Of a stretch of DNA of 64,000 nt, positions 27,780-36,855 are shown piece by piece. Under the pieces are notes generated by a model. It was not told the DNA's origin, ran no database searches, and was given only the letters and a program-made list of their open reading frames with translations. Location: NCBI GenBank assembly GCA_003574895.1, contig PJFB01000005.1, positions 124,001-188,000 of the forward strand. Reading direction: 5' to 3'. The first letter of the stretch is position 1; each line of letters opens with the position of its first letter. The translations under genes were made by a program, and so were the position numbers. The stretch is from Geobacter sp. GTDB taxonomy: Bacteria > Desulfobacterota > Desulfuromonadia > Geobacterales > Pseudopelobacteraceae.

Positions 27780-28217
27780 ATGGATTTCTTTACTTCGATG
27801 AATGTGAGCGCCTCGGCCTTGTCGGCTGAACGTACGCGGATGAATCTGATTTCCAGCAATCTGGCCAATGCCAGTACCACACGGACTCCTGAAGGAGGCC
27901 CGTACAAGCGCAAGGATGCCGTCTTTGCCGCTACACCGCTGCAGAGCCCATTTACCAGAGCGTTGGACAGGGCTTCCAGCCAAGGGATAAATCAAGTGCA
28001 GGTGATGCAGATTGTTGAAGACCAGAATGCGCCGCGGATGCAGTATGATCCGGGTAATCCGGATGCGAATCCGCAAGGGTACGTGGCCATGCCCAATGTG
28101 AACGTGATGGAGGAAATGGCTGATATGCTCAGCGCTACACGCAGTTATGAAGCCAATGTTACGGCGGTGCAGTCGGCCAAGAGCATGGCACTCAAGACGC
28201 TTGAAATAAGCAAATAG
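27780..28217 (+). CDS. flgC: Flagellar basal-body rod protein FlgC
   Basis: A 145-residue proximal rod subunit, MDFFTSMNVSASALSAERTRM, with the motif SSNLANASTTRTPEGGPYKRK and the C-terminal SATRSYEANVTAVQSAKSM helix. Length is typical of FlgC. It immediately follows flgB with no gap, so the two are translationally coupled. Confidence 0.97.
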   Translation: MDFFTSMNVSASALSAERTRMNLISSNLANASTTRTPEGGPYKRKDAVFAATPLQSPFTRALDRASSQGINQVQVMQIVEDQNAPRMQYDPGNPDANPQGYVAMPNVNVMEEMADMLSATRSYEANVTAVQSAKSMALKTLEISK

Positions 28218-28334
28218 GCATTTTTAATAAATACCGGGATGATTTTGACAAATTAGAGGTGGTTTTCGAGCTTTACTGGCAGGAAATGACTTCATCAACG
28301 CACTTGTCCTGTTTAACAGGATTAAGGGGGAAAA

Positions 28335-28637
28335 GTGGAACTGAATAGTATAGAAAGCGGCCTTGGCATCAACAAGGCTTTCTCTGAAAAAACGGATGCG
28401 AAGGCGTCATCACCGGCGGAAGGGGCAGGTAAGTTCTTCAGCGAGCTTATATCCAAGGTGAACGATATGCAGACGCAGTCGGAAAACTCCATCCAGGCAC
28501 TTGCCAGCGGGGAGAACAAAAACCTCCATGAAGTCATGATCTCCATGGAAAAGGCCAGCATCTCTTTCCAATTCATGTCATCGGTCCGCAACAAAGCTCT
28601 TGAGGCCTACCAGGAAGTGATGCGAATGCAGGTTTAA
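28335..28637 (+). CDS. fliE: Flagellar hook-basal body protein FliE
   Basis: A 100-residue protein beginning at GTG 28335, nine bases after AAGGGGG. It is the MS-ring/rod junction subunit. The C-terminal half carries the FliE pattern ([20 protein letters not shown], then [15 protein letters not shown]). A hairpin-forming sequence (28303-28326) lies just before its ribosome site. Confidence 0.94.
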   Translation: MELNSIESGLGINKAFSEKTDAKASSPAEGAGKFFSELISKVNDMQTQSENSIQALASGENKNLHEVMISMEKASISFQFMSSVRNKALEAYQEVMRMQV

Positions 28638-28708
28638 AGCCTGTGGCAGTGTAAAGTCCGCACTGTTTTTTGTTCAAACCTTGCTGAAAGGATGGATTCG
28701 ACCAAGCA

Positions 28709-30292
28709 ATGCCAGATGGATTAAAAAGACTCATAGAACCTTTCATGGCGTTGTCGCCGGGCAAACGCATGATGATTGCCGGCGTGGCTTTACTGTCGGT
28801 GGCAGCATTTGCCATGCTTATATTTGTGGCCAACCGCACAGATTACCGCCCGCTGTTTACCAATCTCACTGTCGAGGATGCCGGGGAGATAGTAAAAAAG
28901 CTGAAAGATGCCAAGACCCCGTATCAGATTACCTCTGATGGCAAAGGGATTCTGGTTCCGGCCGACAAGGTCTACGAACTGCGCCTTTCGCTTGCGTCCG
29001 ATGGACTTCCGCAGGGCGGGGGAGTTGGCTTCGAAATCTTTGACCGCAAGAGTTTCGGCATGACGGAGTTTGTGCAGAAGCTCAATTACCAGAGAGCCCT
29101 CCAAGGCGAGCTTTCCCGCACCATTTCCCAACTCAACGGAGTAGAACAGGCTCGTATCCATCTGGTTATCCCGGAAAAGTCACTTTTCAAGGAGAATGAA
29201 AAGCCAGCCACCGCCTCGGTCGTGCTGAAGATGAAATCCAATCGTTCCTTGCGTGACAGTGAAGTACAGGGAGTTGTTCACCTGGTGGCTTCAGCTATCG
29301 AAGGAATGGACCCTGACCATGTCACGGTACTGGATAGCCGCGGCAAGATTCTCAGTGCCGGCAACGGTTCTTCGGACCCCACCTCCAAAATGACCTCAGC
29401 CATGCAGGAAACTCAACGCAGTTACGAGAAAAATCTGGAGGAACGTATCCAGTCGCTGTTGGATCGCATTGTCGGGGCAGGTAAATCCGTGGCGCGGGTG
29501 TCTGCGACTTTTGATTTCAAGCAGGTGGAGCGGGTTGAAGAGAAGTTCGACCCTGAGACCATCGCGGTAAGGAGCGAGCAGCGCACGGAAGAGAAGGGGG
29601 CGTCCACCACGATGAATGCGGGTGTGCCCGGAGTTCAGACCAATCTGGGACGTAATACACCCGCCGCCGGCAACACCGCTGGTGGTTCCAAAAATGACGA
29701 AACCCTAAACTACGAAGTCAGTCGCTCCACCGCCAAAATCATTGAGCCGGTCGGTGCTCTCAGCAAGGTGTCGGTGGCGGTGCTGGTGGACGGCAAGTAT
29801 GAGCCGCTCGCCGCAGCAAAGGAAGGGCAGGCAGTTAAAGCCAAATATACTCCCAGATCGCCTGACGAGATGCAGAAAATAGAGTCGCTGGTCAAGAGTA
29901 CGGTCGGTTTCAACACTGAGCGTGGCGACCAGTTGACGGTCCAGAACATTCCTTTCCAGGATACCGACGGGGTCGGAACCGTCGAAACGCCTGCCTGGTG
30001 GAGCAGTCCTTTTGCACTCTCTCTGTTCAAGAATCTGCTGATCGGCATGGGGTTCCTGGCGCTTATTTTCTTCATCATTCGTCCATTGTTGAATTCCCTC
30101 AAGATCATTCGTCCTCCGGTATTGGAGTCGTTTGAGCCAATCCACGAAGGGGCCGATAAGCTGAGCGCCGCTGAGCGGGCTCAGATTTCGATGCAGATGG
30201 CGGAACAGCAAAACCTGATCGAACAGGCCAAGAAAGACCCCTACCAGGTTGCACAGATTCTCCAGAACTGGTTGGGGGAAGATTCCAAGTAA
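28709..30292 (+). CDS. fliF: Flagellar MS-ring protein FliF
   Basis: A 527-residue inner-membrane ring protein. TM1 (about 23-42) is followed by ring-building motifs (about 45-220, including VGFEIFDRKSFGMTEF and RALQGELSRTI), a periplasmic linker, TM2 (about 438-460, LLIGMGFLALIFFII), and a cytoplasmic FliG-binding tail (QVAQILQNWLGED). Length is normal. fliG starts 39 bp later. Confidence 0.98.
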   Translation: MPDGLKRLIEPFMALSPGKRMMIAGVALLSVAAFAMLIFVANRTDYRPLFTNLTVEDAGEIVKKLKDAKTPYQITSDGKGILVPADKVYELRLSLASDGLPQGGGVGFEIFDRKSFGMTEFVQKLNYQRALQGELSRTISQLNGVEQARIHLVIPEKSLFKENEKPATASVVLKMKSNRSLRDSEVQGVVHLVASAIEGMDPDHVTVLDSRGKILSAGNGSSDPTSKMTSAMQETQRSYEKNLEERIQSLLDRIVGAGKSVARVSATFDFKQVERVEEKFDPETIAVRSEQRTEEKGASTTMNAGVPGVQTNLGRNTPAAGNTAGGSKNDETLNYEVSRSTAKIIEPVGALSKVSVAVLVDGKYEPLAAAKEGQAVKAKYTPRSPDEMQKIESLVKSTVGFNTERGDQLTVQNIPFQDTDGVGTVETPAWWSSPFALSLFKNLLIGMGFLALIFFIIRPLLNSLKIIRPPVLESFEPIHEGADKLSAAERAQISMQMAEQQNLIEQAKKDPYQVAQILQNWLGEDSK

Positions 30293-30331
30293 TCCAATAC
30301 ATTAAATTTATGCACAGCAGACAGGGAAATC

Positions 30332-31324
30332 ATGACAGGCTCCGATAAGGCCGCCATTCTGCTTCTCTACCTGGGTAACGATGTTACCAGCAAGGTATTC
30401 GAGCATTTGGACGACGATGAAATAAAAAAAATCAGTAAGAGCATGGCCAAGCTTGGCCATGTGCCACGAAGCACCATCACCGAGGTGGTAGAGGATTTTA
30501 CCACGGTGATCAATCCCGAATCCGGCATCTTTTCACAGGGAGATGAATTCGTCCGGAAAATTCTTGAAAAGGCGCTAGGACCTGTCAAGGCAGAGATGCT
30601 GATGGAAGAGTTGCAGGCCTCTAGTTATGGCGATCTGGTCGATATCCTTGCAAACATGGATGCCAAGAGTGTTGCCAATTTTCTCTCCCAGGAACATCCC
30701 CAGACCATCGCGGTAATCCTGGCAAAGCTCAAATCTAAACAGACCAGCGAGATCATAAGTTTGCTTCCGCCTGAACTGCAGGCCGAGGTCGTCTTGCGCA
30801 TTGCCGATGTGGAACAGGTCTCTCCCGAAATACTGCAGGAAATCGACGAGGTGATGAAGCGCGAGATCAAGTCCATGGGAGGCGTGGCTCGTTACAAGGT
30901 AGGCGGGGTTGAAAAGGTTGTTGACATGTTCAACCATTTCGACCGGAGCAAAGAGAAACAGATCCTTGACAAGCTGGATGTCCTCAGCCCGCCGTTGGCA
31001 GAGATCATCCGCAAGCATCTTTTCACTTTTGAAGATGTGTTCAGGCTCGATGACCGCAGTATCCAGTCCATCATGCGCGAGGTCAGCAACGATACCCTGA
31101 CGCTGGCGATGAAAACTTCTCCTGATGACGTCAAGGACAAGATATTCAAAAACATTTCCAGCCGTGCCGCCGAGATGATCAAGGAAGACCTTGAAGTGAT
31201 GGGTCCGGTGCGGCTCTCGGATGTCGAGAAGGCCCAGTCGGAGATTATCAAGATCGTCCGCAAGATGGAGGAGGAGGGTAAGATCGTATTGGCCGGCCGT
31301 GGAGGGGACGATGTCCTCGTCTAG
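30332..31324 (+). CDS. fliG: Flagellar motor switch protein FliG
   Basis: A 330-residue rotor protein with the N-terminal FliF-binding domain (about 1-100), the middle domain with the EHPQTIA motif (EHPQTIAVILAKLK) and the C-terminal torque domain (FTFEDVFRLDDRSIQSIMREV). Charged torque residues are present. It overlaps fliH by 14 bp. Confidence 0.98.
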   Translation: MTGSDKAAILLLYLGNDVTSKVFEHLDDDEIKKISKSMAKLGHVPRSTITEVVEDFTTVINPESGIFSQGDEFVRKILEKALGPVKAEMLMEELQASSYGDLVDILANMDAKSVANFLSQEHPQTIAVILAKLKSKQTSEIISLLPPELQAEVVLRIADVEQVSPEILQEIDEVMKREIKSMGGVARYKVGGVEKVVDMFNHFDRSKEKQILDKLDVLSPPLAEIIRKHLFTFEDVFRLDDRSIQSIMREVSNDTLTLAMKTSPDDVKDKIFKNISSRAAEMIKEDLEVMGPVRLSDVEKAQSEIIKIVRKMEEEGKIVLAGRGGDDVLV

Positions 31325-32042
31325 GATCATCAAGTCAATCCACCTGGAGACGCATGGTCTGAAGGATTTCAGTTTCCGTCCGATCGGCCAGGGTGGAAGT
31401 GCCGCGCAAAACGGCACTGCGGAAGGTTTCGTCCCCATGGATATTTTTGACACCTCGGAGATTGGAGGTAGAAATCGTACCCTGCCTAAGGAGCAGGTTG
31501 CGGATCAACAGCCTCCCGGTATCGAACTGACCGAGGAGGATCTTGATCAGAGGCTTCGAGAATCTTTTCAGAGCGGTCTACAGGAAGGGAAAAATCTGGC
31601 CGAGCGCGGCTTGCTGAATGTCTTCAGATCGCTGCGGAGTGCTGCGGAAGATTTGCATGCTTTGCGGGAAAAGGTCATGCGGGAATCAGAGGACGAGCTG
31701 GTAAATCTGATCATGATGGTTGCGCGCAAAGTCATCCTGCGCGAAGTGTCGCAAGACCGACGCATTTTATCCGACGTTGTGGAGGCGGCCATCGCAACTG
31801 TTTCCGATCGCGACGAAATAACCATCCGCCTCAACCCGGATGATTACGCTCTGGTCACCACAGGTCGTGAAGAGTATTTGCGCAAAGAACTTGTCACCGA
31901 CAAGATGCAGCTCAAGGCGGACTCCGCAGTTTTGCCGGGTAGTTGCCTGGTAGATACGGAAATGGGGACAATCAATGCAGGTATCGAGTCGCAATTGGAC
32001 GAGATTTACCGGCGACTGCTGGAAGAACGCAGTTTGTCCTAA
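31311..32042 (+). CDS. fliH: Flagellar export ATPase regulator FliH
   Basis: A 243-residue stator-like protein starting at ATG 31311 (MSSSRIIKSIHLETHGLKDF) inside the end of fliG. The frame extends upstream to 31221 but only as antiphase fliG sequence. It has a central charged helix (FQSGLQEGKNLAERGLLNVF) and a conserved C-terminal FliI-binding domain (LILMMVARKVILREVSQD-like, then SCLVDTEMGTINAGIESQLDEI). It inhibits and docks FliI at the export gate. Confidence 0.92.
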   Translation: MSSSRIIKSIHLETHGLKDFSFRPIGQGGSAAQNGTAEGFVPMDIFDTSEIGGRNRTLPKEQVADQQPPGIELTEEDLDQRLRESFQSGLQEGKNLAERGLLNVFRSLRSAAEDLHALREKVMRESEDELVNLIMMVARKVILREVSQDRRILSDVVEAAIATVSDRDEITIRLNPDDYALVTTGREEYLRKELVTDKMQLKADSAVLPGSCLVDTEMGTINAGIESQLDEIYRRLLEERSLS

Positions 32043-32074
32043 GTGGCCGGCGCCTGGCGCCAAGGAACCACATC

Positions 32075-33394
32075 ATGCCTAACTCGTATATAAATATGGA
32101 AAAATATCGTGCCGCGATTGAATCTGCCAAACCAATCAGGCTGCACGGCAAGGTAACCCAGGTGGTGGGCTTGGTTATTGAGGGTTATTGCCCGGACAGC
32201 TCGGTTGGCACAATCTGCGAGATCCGGCCCCAGGAGGGCGCCCCGATCCCGGCAGAGGTGGTTGGTTTCCGGAACAACAAAACACTACTCATGCCTTTGG
32301 GAGAACTGAGAGGTGTTGGGCTGGACAGCCTGATAACCGTCAGGCGTGATAAAGCCTCCATGGGGGTCGGCCCGCTTCTGTTAGGCCGCGTTATTGATGG
32401 CCTTGGCAAGCCCATCGATGACAAAGGGCCGTTGCGGGTAGAGGAGGAATACCCCATCTACGCTGCTCCGGTCAATCCTATGACACGTACTCCCATTCGT
32501 AAACCGCTTGATCTCGGGATAAGGAGTATCAACGGGTTATTGACCTGCGGCCAGGGCCAGCGCGTCGGTATAATGGCGGGGTCCGGTGTCGGAAAATCGA
32601 CTCTACTTGGGATGATTGCCCGATACACCGAAGCGGATGTCAACGTAATCGCGTTAATAGGAGAACGGGGCCGCGAACTGCGTGAGTTCATAGAAAAGGA
32701 TCTTCAGGAACAGGGGCTGAAAAAATCGGTGGTGGTTGTTGCCACTTCGGATCAGCCGCCGTTGGTGAGGATGCGCGGCGCGTACATTGCCACCACCATT
32801 GCGGAGTATTTTCAAAAACAGGGCAAAAAGGTGCTGTTGATGATGGACTCCGCCACCCGTTTTGCCATGGCCATGCGCGAAGTCGGGCTTGCCATTGGCG
32901 AGCCGCCTACCACCAAAGGTTATACGCCCTCGGTCTTTGCGGCCTTGCCCAAGCTGTTGGAGCGTACCGGTAACTTTACAGAGGGGAGCATTACCGGACT
33001 TTATACGGTTCTGGTGGAAGGGGACGATTTTAACGAGCCGATTTCCGATTCCATGCGCAGCATCTTGGACGGACATATTATCCTGTCGCGGAGCTTGGCA
33101 GCCCGAAACATCTATCCTCCTATCGACGTTATGGCCAGCGCCAGCAGGGTCATGAGCGATGTGGCATCAAAGGAACACCAGGAACTGGCGGGCAAATTCA
33201 AGGAGACGCTGGCAACCTACCGCCAGTCAGAGGATTTGATTAATATCGGGGCATATAAAGCAGGAAGCAATCCCGGTATAGATTATGCTTTATCCAAGAT
33301 CAAAGGAATGGATCTTTTTCTCAAACAAGCTGTCCAGGATCCGGTTTCCATGCAAGATGCCCTGCAGGGCTTGAAACAGATTTTTCAGAGTTGA
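32075..33394 (+). CDS. fliI: Flagellum-specific export ATPase FliI
   Basis: A 439-residue F1-beta-like ATPase energising type III export. Start at ATG 32075 (MPNSYINMEKYRAAIESAKP) with AAGGA upstream; a second in-frame ATG lies seven codons later. It has Walker A GSGVGKST, Walker B VLLMMDSATRFAMA and the DDFNEPISDSMRSILDGHI region typical of FliI. It sits between fliH and fliJ, its partners in the ATPase complex. Confidence 0.98.
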   Translation: MPNSYINMEKYRAAIESAKPIRLHGKVTQVVGLVIEGYCPDSSVGTICEIRPQEGAPIPAEVVGFRNNKTLLMPLGELRGVGLDSLITVRRDKASMGVGPLLLGRVIDGLGKPIDDKGPLRVEEEYPIYAAPVNPMTRTPIRKPLDLGIRSINGLLTCGQGQRVGIMAGSGVGKSTLLGMIARYTEADVNVIALIGERGRELREFIEKDLQEQGLKKSVVVVATSDQPPLVRMRGAYIATTIAEYFQKQGKKVLLMMDSATRFAMAMREVGLAIGEPPTTKGYTPSVFAALPKLLERTGNFTEGSITGLYTVLVEGDDFNEPISDSMRSILDGHIILSRSLAARNIYPPIDVMASASRVMSDVASKEHQELAGKFKETLATYRQSEDLINIGAYKAGSNPGIDYALSKIKGMDLFLKQAVQDPVSMQDALQGLKQIFQS

Positions 33395-33426
33395 CGCGAA
33401 CGGCCGGTACAAGGAGGTGATCGTAC

Positions 33427-33873
33427 ATGGCGAGTAAGCGGTTCGAACTGGAACAGGTACTGAAATACCGCACAGAGGTTGAACGGGTTCGCAAGCAGGA
33501 GTTCGTGGTTGCCAAACAGAATCTGGAGCATGCCACAGACCGGCTGGATCAGGAAAAAGCCCAGGTAGATGGCCTTTCCAAGGAATTCTGTGATCGGCAC
33601 AAGGAACTATGCAATATAGAAGATGTGCGGATATACGCCGATTTTTTTACGCGTAAGCGTGAAGAAATCAAAGAGCAGAAAGAGCGGATAGTCCAACTCG
33701 GGCATATCGTGAACGACCGGCGCGAAACACTGTTGGATGCTTCAAAAGACAAAAAAGTACTTGAGTCTCTTAAGGAAAAGAAGGCTCAGGAATTCAGAAT
33801 TGAAATGGATAAGAAGGAACAATTGTTTATGGATGAGATAGCCGTACAGAAAAAAGGGAAACCATCCCAATGA
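33427..33873 (+). CDS. fliJ: Flagellar export chaperone FliJ
   Basis: A 148-residue coiled-coil protein starting MASKRFELEQVLKYR behind AAGGAGGTG. The whole protein is charged and helical, as expected for the stalk-like FliJ that sits in the FliI hexamer and escorts export chaperones. The ATGA overlap with the next gene couples translation. The call rests on start motif, length and position after fliI. Confidence 0.92.
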   Translation: MASKRFELEQVLKYRTEVERVRKQEFVVAKQNLEHATDRLDQEKAQVDGLSKEFCDRHKELCNIEDVRIYADFFTRKREEIKEQKERIVQLGHIVNDRRETLLDASKDKKVLESLKEKKAQEFRIEMDKKEQLFMDEIAVQKKGKPSQ

Positions 33874-34439
33874 AGCGGCTCGTGGTCTGCTGTTTTGCTG
33901 TTGCGGCCCTTGCCGGCCTCTCTCCGGACAGAGTCCTTACGAAAATTTTGCATGTAACTGCCGGAATCGTTAAGTCGTCGCAGGCTTTTGCCGAAGCAAC
34001 CAATGGATCAGTGGATATCCAGCCTGGCCAGCAATCGTTGAATGCTTCCCGGGCAGCCCGTGAGGAAAAGGCTATCCAGGATGCCCGCCGTCAGCAGTTG
34101 GCTGCAAAAGAGGCGGCAATTGCAGCCAAGGAATTAGAGCTGAAGAAATTGAGCGATAAGCTCGATGCGCAGATGAAATTGCTGGATGATTCCAAAAAAC
34201 GTCTGGATGAGTCACTCAAGGCCCAAAAAAAGGTGCAGGACGATAAACAAAAGAAGATGATCGGCCTTTTTAAAAAAATGCGCCCTGAACAGGCTGGCCA
34301 ATTGATGGACAAACTAGATGAAGAGAAAGTGATTTCAATGCTCAATCAACTGGACACCAAGACGGTGATAAAACTGATTCCGTACTTGAAACAGCCCAGG
34401 GTGTTGAAGTGGATCAATGAGAATCTAAACGGTGTCTAA
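33870..34439 (+). CDS. MotE-like periplasmic coiled-coil protein
   Basis: A 189-residue protein with an N-terminal hydrophobic segment or signal (MKRLVVCCFAVAALAGL), a long Lys/Glu/Ala-rich coiled coil (about 60-130) and a C-terminal MgtE-N-like helical domain (LFKKMRPEQAGQLMDKLDEEK). This matches MotE-type proteins found after fliJ in many flagellar operons; in alphaproteobacteria MotE chaperones the motor protein MotC. No motC is visible here, so the partner is not implied. Confidence 0.8.
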   Translation: MKRLVVCCFAVAALAGLSPDRVLTKILHVTAGIVKSSQAFAEATNGSVDIQPGQQSLNASRAAREEKAIQDARRQQLAAKEAAIAAKELELKKLSDKLDAQMKLLDDSKKRLDESLKAQKKVQDDKQKKMIGLFKKMRPEQAGQLMDKLDEEKVISMLNQLDTKTVIKLIPYLKQPRVLKWINENLNGV

Positions 34440-34442
34440 GAC

Positions 34443-34477
34443 TTTTATGGACAGTATTACTGTCCATGTCCATAAAA
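34443..34477 (+). promoter_or_regulatory. Alternative-hairpin sequence before fliK
   Basis: ATGGACAGTA-T-TACTGTCCAT (34447-34467) is a near-perfect hairpin. TTTTATGGAC (34443-34452) can instead pair with GTCCATAAAA (34468-34477). The arms overlap, so the structures are partly exclusive. No T-run follows, so it is not a simple terminator. It could tune fliK translation or mRNA processing. Confidence 0.4.
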
Positions 34478-34505
34478 AATCAAAAAAGAAAGGAGGTGAA
34501 ATCAA

Positions 34506-36839
34506 ATGGATGCAGGACAGATGAATATGACTATGCAGAATCCGGCCGGCTTGGCAGTGCCGGTCAACACATCGGTTCCGGTTGCGGCAACAATGCCGAC
34601 AGTGGAACAAGCAGGTAGCAATTTTGCCGATGTCCTCAGTGTGCTCTCAACGATGAATCCAGAACAACAACCAACTGGTGCGGCAAAACAGGAAGTTAAG
34701 GTTGTGCCGGAAAAGCGCGGGAAGTCCGACTCCTTGAATCAGACGGATGACCCTACTGCCCTCGCGACATCATTACAGGTCTCATTAGGTGCTGGCAGCA
34801 TGCTAATTCCCATGGCCGCTGTAGACAACCCGAACGAACCGGTAAAGTCAGCGGGAGAAGTACAATCGGTTGTGCTGGTGTCACAGAATGTGGCTTCAGG
34901 TATCTGCGAAACACAGAGCAAAGGCGGATTGTTGCAAAACATGGGAAGCGCGGCGGATCAGCTTGGAGGTCCTGGCACTGAGGGGACACCTGCTACAACT
35001 GGTATGACAATCCCGCTGCAAGCGAGATCAACAGGTTTAAAAACTGAAATAGTTGTGCAGAATGAGTTTGGCAGGCAGGACGCTGCGGTGAACAAGGCCA
35101 CAGAGCAAATCCAGGCTCAGGTTGATGGCAAAGTGGTAACCAAGGGTGCGTCTGAAACAGTAAGACCGGCACTTGAGGTGTATTTCCAGGCCTCTCCCCG
35201 TCCGGTTGACAGCACAAAGACGGCTGAGGTTCAGCCACAACCAACAGAAACCCTGTCGCAGGTTGGGCAGAAAGTAACGGCAGATGGCTCGCCATCTGCA
35301 ATATCAGCGGTTGAAACAGCAAACAGTGCTTCTGTTACGGAGCCCCAACCGACAGCAGTTCCGGAACCATCAGTAACCAGGGGTGCATCAGAAGCGGTAA
35401 GGCCGGCGCTGGAGGCGTATTTCCAGACCTCCCCCCGTCCGGTTGGCAGCACAAAGACGGCTGAGGTTTCGGCACAATCAACAGAAACCCTGCCGCAGGT
35501 TGTGCAGAAAGTATCGGCAGATGGCTTGCCATCGACGGTATCAGCGGTTGAAACAGCAAACAGCGCTTCTGTTACGGAGCGTACGGCGGTATTGACCATG
35601 GCGCCTGTCGCGATTTCCGTTGTTCGGCAGGATTTGGCGGCTTCCCCCACCGTTATGCAGGATGCGGCGGTGAACAAAACCACGGAGACTGACCGGCCAC
35701 AGATCGATATGTCCAGACCGGCAGCAATGCCGGAACCGTCAGTAACCAAGGGTGCATCAGAAGTGGTAAGGCCGGCGCTGGAGGCGTATTTCCAGGCCTC
35801 TCCCCGTCCGGTTGACAGCACAAAGACGGCTGAGGTTCAGCCACAACCAACAGAAACCCTGCCGCAGGTTGGGCAGAAAGTAACGGCAGATGGCTCGCCA
35901 TCGACGGTATCAGCAGTCGGGACGGCAAATAGCGCTTCTGTAACTGAGCGTACAGCGGTTTCCGCAGTGCAGCAGAATTTGACGGCCTCCCCCATCGACA
36001 CGCAGAATGCGGCGGTGAACAAAACCACGGAGCCGGCCCAAGCCCAAGGCAGCACGGTGCGACAAGCATTGATGGGCGCGACGGCACTCGGTGCACATGC
36101 GGTAGAGTCTGGACGTCAGGGCGATACTGGCTCAGCGGATGAGCGCAACCAGAGACAGACGACATCAGTGGTTGCTGGTAAACCAGGAATCACTGGAAAT
36201 GTTATGGCAGGAGCGGTCAAGGAGGTTGCGTCGGCTGCTTCGGGGGAAAAATTGGCGGGAGACGGAAATAACCAGCCCGACCAAAAGCTGGGCGGGAATG
36301 CCAACTTGGCAATACCGCAGCAAGCTAAAGCAGAAAATGCTGCAACCACCGTTAATACACCGGCGCCGGCTACCAGCGATGTAAGGCCGAATTTGTCCGA
36401 ACATGTTGCCAGACAGGTAACGGAACACCTTGCGGGCCACGAAATCAAAAAAGGCAGCGATCAGATCGTGATCAGACTTACCCCGGAGAATCTGGGAGAA
36501 TTGAAATTGAACCTGAGAATGGATGGTCAACGCTTGAACGTGGAAATTGTAACCGAAAACCGTGCAGTAAAAGACATGATCTTGCAACACTCTGATTCTC
36601 TTAGAGAATCACTTGCCAGACAAAATATCAGTATGGAATCGTTTGATGTAACAACTGGTGGCAATGGTGGCAGTGCAACAGGACGTGGCCAGGACGATTG
36701 GCGCGAACTGGCCAGGCAGCGTCAGGACAATGCCTGGATGCCGGCTGGCGGATACCGCATGCCAACCAGCGTTTCCACATCAGATCTTCCGTCATATCTG
36801 GCAAAAGCGGCATATTCGATGGTCGATCTCCATTTTTGA
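34506..36839 (+). CDS. fliK: Flagellar hook-length control protein FliK
   Basis: A 777-residue protein behind AAGGAGGTG. The N-terminal 600 residues are low-complexity, Thr/Ala/Pro/Val-rich and include three 207-bp in-frame repeats. The C-terminal about 110 residues (DQIVIRLTPENLGELKLNLRM, then VTENRAVKDMILQHSDSLRE) form the Flg_hook domain that triggers the FlhB substrate switch. FliK is the secreted ruler setting hook length. Position before flgD is canonical. It is long for FliK (Salmonella 405 residues), because of the repeat-rich ruler part. Confidence 0.94.
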   Translation: MDAGQMNMTMQNPAGLAVPVNTSVPVAATMPTVEQAGSNFADVLSVLSTMNPEQQPTGAAKQEVKVVPEKRGKSDSLNQTDDPTALATSLQVSLGAGSMLIPMAAVDNPNEPVKSAGEVQSVVLVSQNVASGICETQSKGGLLQNMGSAADQLGGPGTEGTPATTGMTIPLQARSTGLKTEIVVQNEFGRQDAAVNKATEQIQAQVDGKVVTKGASETVRPALEVYFQASPRPVDSTKTAEVQPQPTETLSQVGQKVTADGSPSAISAVETANSASVTEPQPTAVPEPSVTRGASEAVRPALEAYFQTSPRPVGSTKTAEVSAQSTETLPQVVQKVSADGLPSTVSAVETANSASVTERTAVLTMAPVAISVVRQDLAASPTVMQDAAVNKTTETDRPQIDMSRPAAMPEPSVTKGASEVVRPALEAYFQASPRPVDSTKTAEVQPQPTETLPQVGQKVTADGSPSTVSAVGTANSASVTERTAVSAVQQNLTASPIDTQNAAVNKTTEPAQAQGSTVRQALMGATALGAHAVESGRQGDTGSADERNQRQTTSVVAGKPGITGNVMAGAVKEVASAASGEKLAGDGNNQPDQKLGGNANLAIPQQAKAENAATTVNTPAPATSDVRPNLSEHVARQVTEHLAGHEIKKGSDQIVIRLTPENLGELKLNLRMDGQRLNVEIVTENRAVKDMILQHSDSLRESLARQNISMESFDVTTGGNGGSATGRGQDDWRELARQRQDNAWMPAGGYRMPTSVSTSDLPSYLAKAAYSMVDLHF
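35136..35948 (+). repeat. Three dispersed 207-bp in-frame repeats inside fliK
   Basis: Units at 35136-35342, 35373-35579 and 35742-35948 each encode 69 residues beginning VT(K/R)GASE.VRPALE.YF and ending NSASVTE. Copies differ by scattered substitutions and are separated by 30 and 162 bp of less similar sequence. Units 2 and 3 also share flanks (PEPSVT before, RTAV after). All are multiples of three, so gain or loss would change ruler length without frameshift. Confidence 0.95.
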
Positions 36840-36855
36840 AAGCGAGGTGATTTGC

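Noticed and set aside
35136-35948. Repeats in fliK as a CRISPR-like array
   Set aside because: Units are 207 bp, in frame, and unevenly spaced within a coding sequence; no cas genes are nearby.
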